Counted from the first letter of the stretch, positions 11,601-64,000 are shown. The stretch is DNA of 64,000 bases from Atrichornis clamosus (GCA_013400975.1 WBMZ01006357.1:1-64000); one strand, 5' to 3'. Notes: generated from the letters alone by a model not told the origin. Made by a program: numbers and translations.

Positions 11601-14600
11601 CATGTGAAAATGTGAAGTTCAAATTGATTTAAAATGTTGTGTGACTCATAGCAATAAAAGAGACATTTCAGTTTATGTTGAAATATGATGATACCTGTGC
11701 TGAGAGCCGATGCTGTTGGAGAAAAATGATGTCTCTTGTTTGGAGCTGTATGAGTGTTTGATCCATCAGCTGCTGCCGTCACCGTGGGCCAGTGGAATCT
11801 TTGCTTCATGTCCTCTTTCAGCTGTGGCTGCTGCTGCCCAGGTAGCTCTAGAGGTGGCTCACTTGGGTAGGATTGATGAGGACTTAGAAAAAGAGTGCTG
11901 CAATCTCTGCCCCCTGAGGAGCAGTGCTTGAGTGTGGGCCTATCTTCCTAAGGCAAGACATCTAGGGCTCATTAGCTGGAACTGGGTTTGTGGGCATTGG
12001 CTTTCTCAAAAACAAAGGGAAAGATTGCAGTGCTATCAACAGCTAACATTATTCAGAAGGGTTGAGATTAAAACACTTCTCTATTCCTGGGGACTTCGCA
12101 TAAATAGAACTTGGGGGCATATCTGGTTTTTTATGTATTTGCTTACCTTCTTAGTATGCATATTTCCAATACAAAAGCGAGTGCATGCAGGTGTTCTGTG
12201 TTCAGAACAATAATTAAAGTATGTTATTACATAGTTAGTTTAATTCCCTCTTGACTACAAGTTGAAATTATAATGATGCATGGCTTGAAGTGCCCAGAGG
12301 ACACTAATATCCATGCCACATGGAGTGCAGAGGGGAGGGGAAGAGCTGTATTAATTACTAGTTCATCTTTGAATTCTAAATATTAGCATAAAACAAGTCT
12401 TGCTGCACTAACCTTTAATGGGTCTTCATGGTTGTTACATACACTTCAAAAGAGACAATCTAGCTGCACTTTCATTAATGCAACAAGAAAGTGTATGTAT
12501 AATGGGCTTAATTTATCTTGGACTTCTTCCAAAACTTTAGGAAAAGACTCGGACTTGGATACTTGGTTAATATCAAGTTTGTCTGAAACAGTTCAAAGGT
12601 GGTAGCAAGGCTGAAAGCTTCCACTGCAATCTAATAGGGTGATGTTAAGATGGTACCCAACTGTCTGCTTGATGTTTTACTTGTACATGTCTCTTTTGAA
12701 AAGGCTTTTTTCTCTGTTCTCTAATTTCATAAATACTTTCTTCTGTTCTTTACTATTGGATTAACTGGGTGGATTCCTGGAAACTCCTAGTGCTAGCTCC
12801 AGTTGTTGTGCAGAGGACTGGATGTTATTAGCTGTGAAGTGATGAAAGTATCTTAAGATATAGCTTGATTTCTTTTTACAGAATGGTCAGGCTAAATGTC
12901 TGTTGACACTTCATCCTATGACCCTCCATCTAAAACAGTGGTTTCTTTCTTTGTCCACTAAAACTGGATAGTAGCAATGAAACACTTACTGGAATTACTA
13001 CTCTGTTCTCTGTGTATAACTTCCAATTTAATCTCAATTTCTAATCTCCATCAAAAGTCAACACCTTGTGTTCTCCCTGAATAGGATGGAAGGGAAGGCT
13101 GTTACTTAAGGTTCTAGCAGGATTGATGCACATGCAATTAATTTCATTTTCCTTTCTGCTGCTTCTGCTCTAGAACTCTCAAAAAGAAAAATGTAACTTG
13201 GGGAGGTTACATTAGACTCTCCTGTTTGAGAGGGAGGCAGAATACAAACTGCGATATGTGTTAGGCAATTCTCAGGTAGGCTACTGGGACATTGTCTCTT
13301 CCTTCTGGATGGTTGTAGTGTTCTATGCCAAATTCTATTGCTTTGGTTGATAGCTGTTATGCTTAATATTTGCTAATTGGCTGGCTTCTCTACTTCCTAA
13401 TTTCTTCTAAAGTATAGAAGGAAAACTTACTGATGCTATTTTATGTCCCGATATCCTTTTCAGAAAACCCATTGGGACAGGCACCAACACCCATATCAAA
13501 CGATACCTAAATATTAACTTTCAATCAGACTGCATAAAGGTTTAGTGAATATAGGTATCTTGGGTAAATCAGCAGAGAAGAGCTGTGGCAGTAGGAAGGA
13601 TGACTAATGGTTCTTGTCTAAGGCTTGCATTCTGTGCTCATCTTTAGCTCTGGCCAGCTCTTTGAAACAAAGCAAAGTGATGGGCAGGGTGGTTGTTAAG
13701 GCTGTTTTCAGGTGGATTTTACTTTGTGTGTGTGTGTCATCCTTCTTTATAGTGCTGGGTTTTCTTTCACGGTGGTCATGTATGGACAGAGCATTGCAGT
13801 GCTCAGGCTGCTGGCAGAAGATGTTCTTTTTTGAGGCCTGTTTTCCACATGCCTGAAGCTTTTTCTGGGATTCTAGGCCTCTGCCATGTTCTTTGTTGTA
13901 GATCGGAGTAGGAATGGTGAATTCTTCCTTTATGTGGAAGAAAAGCAGTTTCACTGAGTTGTCAAATGGTGTTGAGTTTCTGCAAGTCTTTTCCCATGAC
14001 TTGTTAGAGACCTGCAGGAGAAGGTCTGATGTGCTTATTGACCAAAAATTTAAAGGCATTTTTCCCCTACTGGACAGTGTGAAAAAGTTCAAATGCAAAA
14101 GATAGCCAGAAATAGGTTTGCCTCTATAGGTATGGCTCCAGAAGGCCTGTGATGTGTTAATTCCTTAGCCCTGTTTCTTTTGGTCTAAAATACGTTTCCT
14201 GAGGTCACTAAGGATTCTGATCTCTGCTCAAATTCTGAATCTGAGTTTTCTGAGCCCTGGGCTGAGCCTGTAGCAACTGTCAGGCACAAAGATACTGAGG
14301 TGGATCCAAAGGGCTGAGTGGATATATTTACTGTTTCCCTTTATCAGGAATACTCTAGGTATCCGTGCAGAATATCTGGAAACATCTTTTGGAAATCTAG
14401 GTAATTACTCTGGTTTGTTTTGAAGAGACTGGTGGTTCTTCCAGTAGTTTGTGTCTGGGATCTTGAGTAATGATGAGGATTCCTTATAATATATGAAGAT
14501 GTGTTTTATGGATATCAGTGTTACATTTGGGATGGTTCAATCAAGTGTGGGGAAGTTCTGCAGCAAGTCTGTGACTTCTTTTACTTTTTATTCCCTTTCA

Positions 14601-17403
14601 TCTTCTGAGTTCTAACACTTTTTAAGCTGGTCTCTCCAGACTGTCACGGATGCTCCTGTCTTCAGAGCTTTTATGCCAGTCATGCTAACCTAATCCTCGC
14701 CCTTGCTATTGTATTCTTCCCCTGATTCTCCCTGGGGAATACAGATGATGTTTTGAAAGCTGTTTCGTTCCTTAGACTGGTTCCTGAGTGACTGGGAGGC
14801 CCAGCTCTTAATGGGGGAGGTATTTCTTGCTTGCTCTTCAGCCAGGGTGGAATAACATGTCTGTCTGGTGTGACACTTGGCTCAGTGACACACGTAGATG
14901 GTGCAGAATCACTTTTAGTGGAGGAAGGTTAATTAGGAATAGCACCAGCCTTCATCTGTGCTACATAGAAGCCAGTAGGGATTGGTTTTGACTACTGTAA
15001 ATAAAATGGCTGAAGTTTGGAGATCAATTGCCAAATTATTTCAGTTATTTTTCCGTGTAAAACTTGGTTTACCAGTCTTCCTCAAGACAAGTACTGGTTT
15101 TCTTATGGCTAAACCAGGATCTTTGTTGCAAATGTGCTGATGAATTTTTGTGTGAAAATTTGCTATGAAATTGCTAAGCTTAGTATTTCACTTGACACTT
15201 GTCAGTCTTCCTCTAGTGAAATGATAAATGCTTGCTGCATTTCAGCATTTCTGTTATCTTGCCTTGAATGACAGTATGTTCTGCTTTGTGTCACCTGACT
15301 TAATCACTATTAAAAGACTGTCTGGATTACCTTTTCCTCAGGGGAAGTTTCAGAAGCCTACAGTCCTCTAAGCCTTTATTCTAAATAGAAAGAACTCTCA
15401 ATTAGTAGCTTTAGTTCAGCTTGTCTTTTTTTAATCTGAATAGCATTTGTTGCATTTACTGCAACAGGTACCTGACTGAATTGCATACATGTGTTGGTGA
15501 TTTTTGTATTTGTTCTATTTCATGTGACATTTCAGTATTGCAGAAAGGAGAATCTTGATTAGATTTTTCAATTATGGCTTCTTCTGTCATGGTTTTCGAA
15601 GCGGAGTTCTGAGCTATAATTGTAAATCTGATTTAGAGCTGTGCTTTGTTTCTCCTGGCTTCCTTTTTTTCCTCAAACACTCCTTGGTCACAATTTTGAT
15701 TACCCTGGGATAGATGGTAATGGCTCAGGCAGGCATGCAAGATTCTACAGTGTAAGAGTTTCATTTATTTTAGCACTCTGGTGTTTTAATGTCAGCCATC
15801 AGAAGAAGTGAAATACTTGCTTCAGAACCGCACCTGTGCTAGAACTGGAGTTCAGGGAATGTAAACAGATGTTCATTGGAGGTTAAGGGCAAGAATATAG
15901 GAAACTGATTTTAGTTCTCCCAAGCTTTATTTTCAGCCTGGGAGCTTCCTGAAGTGGTTGTGGTTGGTCTCTCCAAAGTATTTGTGCCAGTCTAGCCTTG
16001 GACCCACAAAACTCTTACAACCACTTTGCTCTTAGGCAACCAATGCAGCATTTTTCCAACTTCTACCTAAAGTGCTATCTTCTCTTCATTTCTTCTGGCC
16101 ATGGTTCCTTTTAGCTTACTTTCATGCCTTTTAGTTCTTGTCAAGAACAGGAAAATAGATGATCTACTCTTGACCATCCCCAGGACATTTTGAAGCGTTC
16201 AGGCTTCTACTGCATGTTCCTGTTGTGTCTCTTCCAGGCTGAGGAGTTTTGGGCAACTCTTTATTTTCTTTTGTGGAAATAATGTGATTGTTTGTTCTTT
16301 CTTCTTGCATTTCTCTGGACCTTTAATTTCTAATATCCTCTTCTTGGGGTTTGCTGTTCATCCCATCTCATGGGACAGGAGGACAGGAGAACCACACTGC
16401 TTTCTTCCAGCATCACACAGTGACATAACACTGGATGTCTTTTTCCTTGTTTTGACCCGTTCTCCACCTTCTCTTTCTATCCAGGGTGCTCTTTCCAACT
16501 GACTTCTGAGTATTAAGTAGTCAAGACATGGATGAGAGTGGGAGGCAGATTTCTTACTCTGGTCAAAGAACTTGTGTTGTTTGTAAAGGGAGCTCTCTTG
16601 GCTCGAAACAAGATGGCTTTGGTGGATTGAAGGACTAGCAGGTTATGGAACTGGCAAGTCAGATGTATTTTGTGAAACCTTGCTTATCAATACAGATTTG
16701 CACAGAAGAACAATGTCACAGGTGTCACTAGCTCAGGGTTATGTGAAGCTCCCTGAAAATTAGCTTACATCCAACAAGGTAGGAAGTTAAAATGAGATTT
16801 GCAATACTGTATTCCTATGATGACAGTTGGTACAAAGAATTCTGAAAGATAGCATGGAAAGAGAAAATCAGTAAGACTCAGAAGTTATTAAAAGACCATG
16901 TAGAATGTCACTATTTTAGTAACTTGAATAAAGTTACTGGTCATTAATCTAAGATGAAATTGATTATTTTTTTCATAAGCATTAAACTTGCCTATTCAGT
17001 CAGGAAAAAATAATCTTTCCCCCTTGATGTATTGATTAGTTTGTAAGCCAATACTTCTGTTGAGATGTGTCTCAGAGGAGGTGCCTAGAAATGGCATAGG
17101 CAGAAGGCATTTGCAGTAAAACAGAAGTATTTCAAGAAAACTTGATATTAATCATTGATATTTTTGATTCTTGCTGGAAAATCTCAAGGAAGGCAAGTTA
17201 TCATGGGAGTTTTTGTACCTGAGTAGCTGAACTTTCACTATTGCTTTTTTTGTGTAGTTCTGAAAGTTTCTGGAAAACAGATGATTTGGAAGTCAATCCT
17301 ATGGTGTTTGTTCAAACTTCAGTGGCCGCAGTTGGCAGCTTGGACTTCATAGCTGGAACTTAATCTCCCTGAACACAGCAGAGATGTGTACATGCTGGAA
17401 TCA

Positions 17404-17428
17404 GGGGAGGGGGATGGACGGGGTGGGG
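17404..17428 (+). other. Canonical G-quadruplex motif
   Basis: Four runs of four or more G (17404-17407, 17409-17413, 17420-17423, 17425-17428) are separated by loops of 1, 6 and 1 bases. This fits the strict G3+ N1-7 rule on the sense strand of intron 2. Confidence 0.75.
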
Positions 17429-20400
17429 ATGAATAGCAGACAGCTATAAAAAGCAGAGGCAAGCATTACTTCTGTTCCATTGGACTAGCATTACTGCTAT
17501 GTGTGTAATGGTGAAAGGCACTGCTTTAAAATAGGGGTGGGCTCTTCTAGAGCCTTTAGTGTCCTGGGAGCTGAGAGCAGCAGCAGATGAGCTCTTCTAC
17601 AGGTGAAATACTCACGTGACTGCTGCCTGGTCACATCTCCCGTAGGTTTTCTAAATAAGAAGCTACGGGCTTGCTCCTGGCACTGAAAACTGTTACTGGG
17701 GTGCATGTTTCCTTTTTGCTCAGGGATGCTGCTGCCCTGGCCACAGCTGCTCTCTGGCAGAGGGTGCTATCAGAGGTCAGGGCCAGTGCTGGACAAATGC
17801 ACTTGTCTCTAGGGCTTGTCATTTGTCACAAAGTTGACGCGGCTGAGATTGCTTTGAGTTTCTCTCTAGGGTGCTAAGTTACAAGAAGCTTGTTGAGTCT
17901 TTATTCTGGCGGTTTAGCTTCTCATATGTAGATGGATCTCCAGAGGGATTTCTCTTTGCTTTTATGTGGTCTGAGGTGGCTGTATTAATGTCCTTCCTCG
18001 AGGAGCTCCAATCAGTCATGGCATTTTGGCCTTTTGTGAAAATGGCTCAGTTTCTGCAGGCATTAGCTAAAGCTAGTACGTGACTTCAGCTGGTCTTAAG
18101 AACTCCACAGCTAAAATGTTTGCTGTCCCATGATACAAAGACCCCATATTGAGAAACTCCTGCTGCATTCTGCCATTGCAGCAGGACCAGGGTATCTTCA
18201 GACTTTCACTTGAAGATCCTTCCTACAGATCCCTGGTGAGGCATGCCATGATCCTGGTAGTTTGATCACCCTGGAGAGAAGCACGTTATGCTCTCATTTC
18301 ACAAAGCACTAGGCACTGCCAAGTAGGTGTTGTAATACCCCTTTGAGTCCCTGCTTCAGGTTGGTTTATCTTTCAGATACGTGCAGCTGGTTGTTGGTAG
18401 GATTCTTCCACCTAGTTGCTGGGTGATTTTCTTCACCTGAAGTTGGGTCTCTACCTGGGTGTTCAATTTGATCTGTTAACTCCAGGACTGACTCCTATTC
18501 ACCTGTTGTTTTTATTTGTGCTCTTTTTGCTATGAAATGCTCTTAATAGTCTAGATTTCCCTCTGCCCACCCCCATGCACACACACCCCCCCCTCCATCT
18601 TAGATTTTGCTTAGTTTGGTGGAGGAGTGGAATGAGTGTTCAGACTCATGTAGGTGGAGATAGCAGCCTGTTGTCTGTTAACCATGGCAAAAAATAGCCC
18701 CTCTCACCCCTCCCTGGTTTTGCAGACTTCCTAAAGGTTGTCAGGTGGGGCTAATTCATTAAGAGTTCCCCTCACACAACAGTGGGGCTCTGGGGTTTGT
18801 AAACATCATCCTGCTTTAGTGCCTGGGCCAAGAGGAGTTATAACTGCAGTAATTGCTCTCAAATAGAAAACTTCAACTTGCTCAACTGCTTTCTGCTATC
18901 TGCTGCTGATGTTTGCAGTACTCTAACCCAGCCTTCCACTCCTAACAAAATGGGATTGTTTGGCCCTGGCTTCCAAAGGGAAGGCTTTTGTTTAGGACTC
19001 ACTATGCTTGCTCCTTAAATGAAAAACTAGTGTTTAGAGGATGGGCATCTTTAGGATTTTGTGTGGTGGATGGTCTCTGAATTCAGCAGACAAGCTTCTT
19101 GAATGTGAGTGGTGGAAATATCCTTCAGTTTTCAAAACCCTGTCCCCAACCCGCTGTGCTCCCCGCAAATGGAGGGATGATTTACTCCTACTGTAAAGGT
19201 CCTCATTACGACTTTATAATGTCTGTTTCTAAAAGATAAACCTGCAGACTTTTTCCTTCTGTCTGCCCTTAAACCTGCATTGAAGGTGAGTCCTGCATCT
19301 TCTCAGAGTCTTTCTTCATTTCTTCCTTATTGCCCTTCTACCTCTGGGTTATTCATGAGGAAGTTGTAAGAACTGGCTGCAGAGTTCCTGGGGAAGGAAA
19401 TGGAATATGCTTGCCTTGAAGTCAGCTTTTTCCATGGCAAGCAGGCTGCCTGGGGGAGGGGGAGAGATGCTGAAACAAAAAAAGGAGGGGAGCAAGCCCC
19501 CAGATCTGTGCTTTCCTCAGCTGACTCAAAGTTGCCCAGGAAAGCAATTATGAGAATTGTCTGTGCTGATCAAGTCTTGGTGGACTTGGCTGCAAGAAAT
19601 ATTGCTGATAGCTTATTCCAGAAGTTAACAAAAACTATCAATAAGAGTAGTGATATGATGCAGCTGCTCAGCCTGTTTGGATAGTTGAAATGTTTGAGTA
19701 CAAATGTTGCCTGTGCTTGATTGAGACTTGAAACAGTATTTACTGGTGATGAGACCCTGTATTTTTACCCTGTGGCTGTGAAACAGGAAGATAAGGTGGA
19801 CTTGGAGTTTTTTTTAGGAGCCATACTTTTTTTCTACCTCATAGCTGATTCTTACAAGGTTTTTCCCTGTAGAAAATCCAGTCTGTCTTTTTACTCTTGT
19901 GAAATTGATAATTTTTTTTGTCTGTTAGAATAAAAGTTTTAGTACACGATAGAATGCTATTGATGCACAAAACTTCAAGTGTTGTTTTCAGCTCAGCCAC
20001 GCCTTTTGCATTTCTCAGACTGTGAGCTGGAGAATGTAAGTTCTATACCTGACTGGTGTAGGTGCCGTCATCAGATTGATCATCTTTCTTGGGATGAAAA
20101 GTCTGACATGTCTGGTTTGCCAAAAAAAATTCTATCTTTCTAATGGTGATTTGCAGATATCAAGGTAATAGTAATAATTCATGAAAAGACAGTGCCAAAC
20201 CGATATTACAGGTCTTGTTTCCCCCTCCCCAGAAAGGAGGTCGCTGGGATAGTATGGGGGAGTGTTTTGTTGAGTGTAAACACTGGAATAATGCTTTGAA
20301 GTTGCTTGTGTCAACACCAATCCTGAGAAAAAAACACAACTGAAGCAGCATCACCAGGATAAACAGACTTAATTTGTATATTTCCAAGCTACTTGGCATA

Positions 20401-23400
20401 TCTGTTTGGTTAACTCCTACGAAGTGGTTCTTGCATAAGCTGTCCTCTTCTGCAGAAGTGTGCTGGTGCTCTTCTGACTCATAGCCTTTGACATCTTCTG
20501 AGTTTTGATTCCATGAGCAAAAATGCTGTTGTGTGTTTAATTCTTTCCAGAAAATAAACCTAGACAAAGTCAGTTGAATCGAGTGTATTTTCTGTGCTGT
20601 ATGTTCACCCCATCCCCTCCCTCTCCAATCTGTGCCATGGTCACTTTAAAAATATTTTCTATTTTGCTAGTACTGGTTGAAGTGAACAACAGATACTACT
20701 TCACAAAGCTTTTTATATGTATCAGAACAGACTGGAACATGCGTGTCCTGCTGTTGTAGTTATATCAGCCTACAGCAAGCGTGGTGTGCAAGTTAAAGAA
20801 GCAGGAGTGGTGGTGTTTGTGTTGTGCACAAGGCTCATGATTTTGGGGCATTCTCAGGATACTTGTATAGAGGTTTTTGTTAGTCTTATGCCTGAGCTTG
20901 AGCACAGAAGAGTTACTTGCAGCTGGTGTTGGTAGATGGCGTGCTGGGTAGTCTTGTTAGGCTTTTTGTTGAAGAGTGCAGATGTGACTCATGGCAGCCA
21001 GTGGTAGAGCTTTCATAAAATGAGTATGGCCATTATGAAGCTGAAAATATCCTTAAAAGTTTATATCCATTAGTGTCATTCAACTTTAGTTCTTTGGTTA
21101 TTGGGTAAGGTCACACTATGGGTGAGTGTATGGATGTTAAAATTTCCACTAATAAATCATTTTGATAGTCAGACATGTTTCTGATGATTGAGCCATAACT
21201 GGGAAGCTCTCAGTGCAGTATACTATGAACAGATTTAGTAACACAGATGCTTTTTTTGTAAGTTGTTTTAAAGTGAAGTGCAAAATTCAAAGAAATGTAA
21301 GCAGATGTAGTGCAAGACTTGGTACATGTGGTAGTGGGCAGGACTGCTTTTTTTGAACCAGTTGATTTAAGGACCAGTTTTCTCTTTTGAGGTGTAGACA
21401 ATCCATTGCATTACCACAGAGAGGAATTCCTCTTTAAAGTTATTGAATAGCTGGAGATGAGAAAGGGATGACAAGTTGGGTTGGTAACCTTAACTATCTT
21501 CTCTAGAGGTCAAATGGCCATAAAAATTAGTTTTATGGTTGCATTCTTGCTATGTCTCTTAGGGGTTTTTGAGGGGTGACTGTAACTCTGTAGAGGGCAG
21601 GAAGCTGCACATCTGAGAACTCTCGCAGCTGAAACTGATCGTCCAGTAAATACACATTTGTCTATCAATACTCTTTAATTCCATCTGATTAACATCTCTA
21701 AGCTCCTGCAAGTGTGAGTTCAGGCCTTCCTAGAAGGTTAGGAATGCTTGTTCATGTGTGAACAGCCAAGTGCCAGCCTGTTGGCCCCTGAGCAGACACG
21801 GGGAAGCGAAAGGATTTAATAGTCTGGGTCTCCCCTTTGTTGTGTAGGTCCTTTAAACTTTGTGTAGATGGGCTTATGGTTCTCGAGGGCCACCAGTGGG
21901 AGGATGGTAAAAGCAAATGCTGGAGACCAGGCCTGTGGAGCCTGGGGCTTGCAGAGCCACGGGGAGGTGGCACGAGCTGCGTGGGCTCTTCCACGTTTTG
22001 GAGGAGCAGCTCTGACCAGAGTCGTAGCTGCTTGTAATGAACTGTTAAGTTTCTGTAAGTTTGTGAAGGAATATTTTCTACTCCAGAGACTACGCCAACT
22101 TAGGTCATGAGATTTGCTGCCATAGCTGTGGGATTCCTTATTTTAAGCATCTTTAAAATGAGTAGAAGGCCTCTTTATTGTCATTCACACTGTCCAGCAT
22201 GAGCATGCTGAAGTACTGCATTACATGAAACTCTTCTTGTCCGTGAAAATTCTTTAGCATCCTGAGCAAGGATACAGATCTGATTTGCAGAGTTCTGCCT
22301 AGAGTAGTTCATAATTTTGTTGTAAAATAAGGAGACTTATTGTTGCCAGAAGATGATGATAGGGCAGTACTATATAGTACTTGTTTTCTCAACTATTCAA
22401 TGTATTTTTTTTTTTTCAGGTAGCAGTCAGGAAGAGATGTTGCAGGTAGTGTTTTCAGAGTAGAGTAGAATCCTATCCTGCTTCCCTAAGTGCTGAGACA
22501 GGGGACAGGGAGTTGGAGAGCGAAGCTACTGAAATGCTTTACTGATACTGGTCTTAGGAAAATTGGGTGGAGTTGTGAGCTGTGCTGTGTTGTCATGCCT
22601 TGGAAGTAGAGACCTTTGCTTTCTCAGGTGATCTCTCAGTTGTCCTTTTCCAAAGGCAGTACCAACCCAAGTATGCCTCTGTCCAGTACAGTCCCTGCTG
22701 AGCCCACTTTTCCCTTCCTTTCTTGGGTGTAATCTAAGTAGTCACCACTAAACATTCTTCTGTTTCAATGATGGAAAATCATCTTCCCTCGTATATGTCT
22801 GAGGAGGAACATACAGCAGAAAGACATTTTTTGCAGAGGCTGAGTTGTGGTTTGTGTGTTAATGTAACTAAGCAATAGAAAAACACACAATGAAGTGCAT
22901 TTCTGAGAGGACTGGTTTCTGCTGGAGCCGTGGAAGACCTGAGAGAAAAGAGCCTTTCTGCTTAGGGAGCTGCACTGATGTTATTGTCGCTGCTGTTCTG
23001 AAATGGGGAGATTTCAGTGTTACGATCAGCCTTCCTTGGCTGGGGAGCTGAGGGGTGGACAAAGCAATTAAGAGCCATCTCCAAGTGAAAACACAATCTC
23101 TTGGTGTAACAGTGGAATAGTTCTAAGGACCCTATGAAGGATGGCTGAATTCTTACATAACCCTTTGCCAAAGAGGGTCATCGCAGTTTCTTGGCTTAAC
23201 CTCCCCATATTCATGTGAATTCATAGATTTTTGCCTGTGAATTCTGCACACATATGGGCTTGGCTCTGCTGTATTTAACGAGGTTCAGGTTTTGGTGTGG
23301 CTTGCCTCTAAGCATGGAGATGTATATAGGACAGTTTTGGGACAGTGGTGCAGTAACTTTTCTACTCTTGGTGGTTTTTTCCTTGGTTTTGAGTGTGTGT

Positions 23401-24304
23401 GAGGATCTCAATGTTACTTGGAACAGTTGGAAACAATCAAAGCTGAGTCGTTTGACAGCTATTCTTTTTAAAGTCAAAACAGTTAAAAATTACCTGTATG
23501 CATAGGGTAACTTTTTTTCTAAATAAGTTCAGTATTTGAATATCAACATCTGTCTTACCTTTTTGATCATAAACCCAAGGAAAATGCCTGAAGCTTTTAT
23601 TTAGTGAAGTAAAGCCTTCATGTTTTTTCTAAATCATTTTTAAACTGTCTGAAATCATGGTTTTTTTCTTTCCTTGGGGGAAAGTACAGTACCAGGTGTG
23701 CTTACTGTAATAATTGTTTCTGCTGTGTCTTTTGCAGGTCTATTTTTCATGCTACCCTTTCATGAGAAAGAAGTCTCAATTTTTGATAGATGCAGGGTGA
23801 ATTGTGTGTTTCTTCTTTAGATATGTTTTTCTGTAAAGCAGATCTGGTATAGACTTATCTTTTGTGTGCTTCCTAAAGGATGGCTCTCATTTTATTCCTT
23901 TTTTTGGGGGTGGTTCGATTGTTTAAGTCTTAAATATCCTAGCTATTACCCAGGGTTCAGAACATCATTTCATTTAAACCTTTTAGGATTGTTTCTGGAA
24001 AGGATTTCTGTGGCTAAGCAAAGCCGAGAATTAGATGCAGTGGGAGAATAGTAATAATTCAGTCCTCAGTGTGTGTGTGGGGTTGGTTTTGTTTTGCTCT
24101 TAGCAGGGTTTGTCCCACAATTTTGATGCTGTTATATTTCATGCTTTTGAGATGCCTTCAAGGGCTTTCACATGACAACAGAAGTGAGGTTTTTAACTGC
24201 TTTCAGTTGCTTTCTTGTAGCAGTAATATCTGCTTATTTCTAATCAGTTTGGTTATAACAGTAGTTTTTTATTACTGTCTAATTGGTGTCTTGTTTCTTT
24301 TCAG

Positions 24305-62751
<38,447 letters not shown>

Positions 62752-64000
62752 GTAAGGTTCCAATGCACACCTCCTCTGTGCTGTGAGCCATTTCTGTTCC
62801 CCTACTGTCAGTCTTCTCTTCCTTTACACATTGGGGAAAGTGATCCATCAGGTTGTGTCTTTAATTGCTGTTAGTGACTGAAGAGAAAGTGGCTTTAAAA
62901 TCAAGAGTGCATGCTTTAGTGCTGGTTTAAACTTAACCTCATCCCTATAACGATATGCCCAGATACTCTTGCCATGGTTTTGGCTCTGACTTGCAGCCCA
63001 GTTCTCCAACCTAAGCACACCTTCCACAAGACCAGGAGTTGTTCTCGTGTGCAGTTCCAATCCTTTCCAATTCTCCTGCGTTAACCTTAAGCCAGCCTCA
63101 GCCCATGATGCTGCTGCAGTGAGACTGTCAGGAAATGAAAATGTGGGGAGAGGGAAAATGTAATGTGACACCAATCTGTTTTGAAGTGCTCATGTGCTAT
63201 TTACCTTAACAAGAGTTAAAGATGTCGAGTTTCTTCCAATGCTTGGCCACGATAATGTAAAACTTTGCTCTCTTTTTCAACATGTGTTTCTCACTAGTGC
63301 ACAGCTGGCTTAAAATGTAATGTTCATTCCTCTAAAAGAGGATATAGTGTGATTGGAGACCTTTATCTCTGAATGCTGGCTCTCCAAGAGCTGTGCCAAA
63401 ATCAGTGATTGAGGATTTTGCCTGCCTGTGTTCCTGCCTGGGGGAGGCAGGAGATGGGCTTGTGGAGGACCGCTGGTAGGCTCAAGTTCAACTAAGCCCC
63501 AGAGTGAAAAATCTTACAATGGTAGGAGACTCTCCCAACTTTTTCCTAGACTTCCCCAACATAATCTTCTGGAAGATCTTCCACCCATAGTCCAAACAAT
63601 TAGTGGATTGCCTGGTTCCACTTTTCCTTGCATTTCTCTTCTAGGAAATGCCTTTCATCTGTTAAAGTCTTGGCAAATGTAGTGTTTCCTCTGCTCTCCT
63701 CAAGGAGTGTACCCACTTTGTTCTTGCCTTCAACAGCAGTTGTGTAGATGATAAGGGATTGAGCTGGAATTCTGACATGCCTCAGCCTCTGTTTTTTCTG
63801 ATTGCATATTGAATTCTAGGGCAAAAGTGATGTGAATTACTTCATCTCCCACCACAATAAGATTTAAAGTTTCTCCTAAAATAGTGGATTAATTTGGGTT
63901 CTCTTGCAAAATGGTTTCCAGACTCTTCATTTTAATATGAATGCTCAGTATTGACCACTGGCCCCTAGTTCTTTAAGTGGAATTGTTATGAAGTAAACCG
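62752..64000 (+). other. JAG2: JAG2 intron 25 (5' portion, at least 1249 bp)
   Basis: Donor GTAAGG. No transmembrane segment or basic stop-transfer stretch of exon 26 is found in any + frame up to the window end. The 84-codon open frame at 63428-63682 bears no resemblance to the Jagged cytoplasmic tail. Confidence 0.88.

Larger units (their letters stand above)
1..24304 (+). other. JAG2: JAG2 intron 2 (3' portion, at least 24.3 kb)
   Basis: No exon of JAG2 or another gene is recognisable here. The MNLL domain exon (exon 2, about 300 bp) is not found in any frame, so it must lie upstream. The stretch holds a CpG-rich left edge (about 1-150), a reverse CR1 fragment with a single unresolved base (268-480), a 15-bp tandem pair (7249-7278), two G-quadruplex-prone tracts (8574-8627 and 17404-17428), scattered poly-T runs (for example 4889-4902 and about 7919-7932), and otherwise unremarkable AT-rich sequence. 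Small ORFs here are consistent with chance. Confidence 0.85.

Noticed and set aside
13604..14098. 164-codon open frame on the minus strand, the longest uninterrupted frame in the window
   Set aside because: With roughly 6000 stop-to-stop frames in 64 kb, two or three this long are expected by chance. The translation shows no recognisable domain, and overlapping frames on the + strand are also open.
63428..63682. 84-codon frame near the window end as possible exon 26
   Set aside because: No transmembrane helix, no basic stop-transfer stretch and no resemblance to the Jagged cytoplasmic tail. Phase and acceptor do not fit exon 25.

Overview
This window is vertebrate genomic DNA, almost certainly from a bird. 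It holds most of one gene on the + strand: JAG2 (Jagged-2, also called Serrate-2), a transmembrane Notch ligand. The bird call rests on several CR1 LINE fragments of avian type (3' ends carrying the TTCTATGATTCT signature), AT-rich introns, and long G/T-rich low-complexity tracts. The protein matches JAG2 rather than JAG1 in its DSL flank ([18 protein letters not shown]), EGF3-EGF6 and EGF14-EGF16. I matched family sequences from memory, without a database search.

Layout: positions 1-24304 are the 3' part of intron 2. A CpG-dense strip at about 1-150 probably marks the edge of the promoter/exon 1-2 CpG island, so exons 1 and 2 (signal peptide, MNLL/C2 domain) lie upstream of the window. Twenty-three coding exons follow, numbered 3-25 by comparison with JAG1: exon 3 at 24305, exon 4 (DSL) at 31319, exon 5 at 32553, exons 6-21 (EGF repeats) from 43238 to 59012, exons 22-23 (VWC-like cysteine-rich domain) from 59203 to 61029, and exons 24-25 (juxtamembrane ectodomain) from 61450 to 62751. 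Exon 26 (transmembrane segment and cytoplasmic tail) is downstream of the window. All introns are GT-AG and every junction keeps the frame. The spliced coding sequence in the window is 2839 nt (946 codons plus one base).

I see no second protein gene, no convincing RNA gene, no CRISPR and no prokaryotic feature. The rest is intron with CR1 fragments, microsatellites, short tandem duplications and G-quadruplex-prone tracts.

The observations most worth a second look are these. (1) Two normally conserved Notch-contact residues in the DSL loop are replaced (Arg to Gly and Phe to Val). (2) Intron 22 contains an in-frame read-through ORF whose stop codon overlaps the first of two AATAAA signals, a candidate secreted JAG2 isoform. 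(3) Exon 7 is a CpG-rich island among AT-rich exons and lies 64 bp from a (GT)14 repeat. (4) Exon 18 has an in-frame alternative acceptor. I found no evidence of an undescribed biological system; this is mainly a conserved developmental signalling gene.
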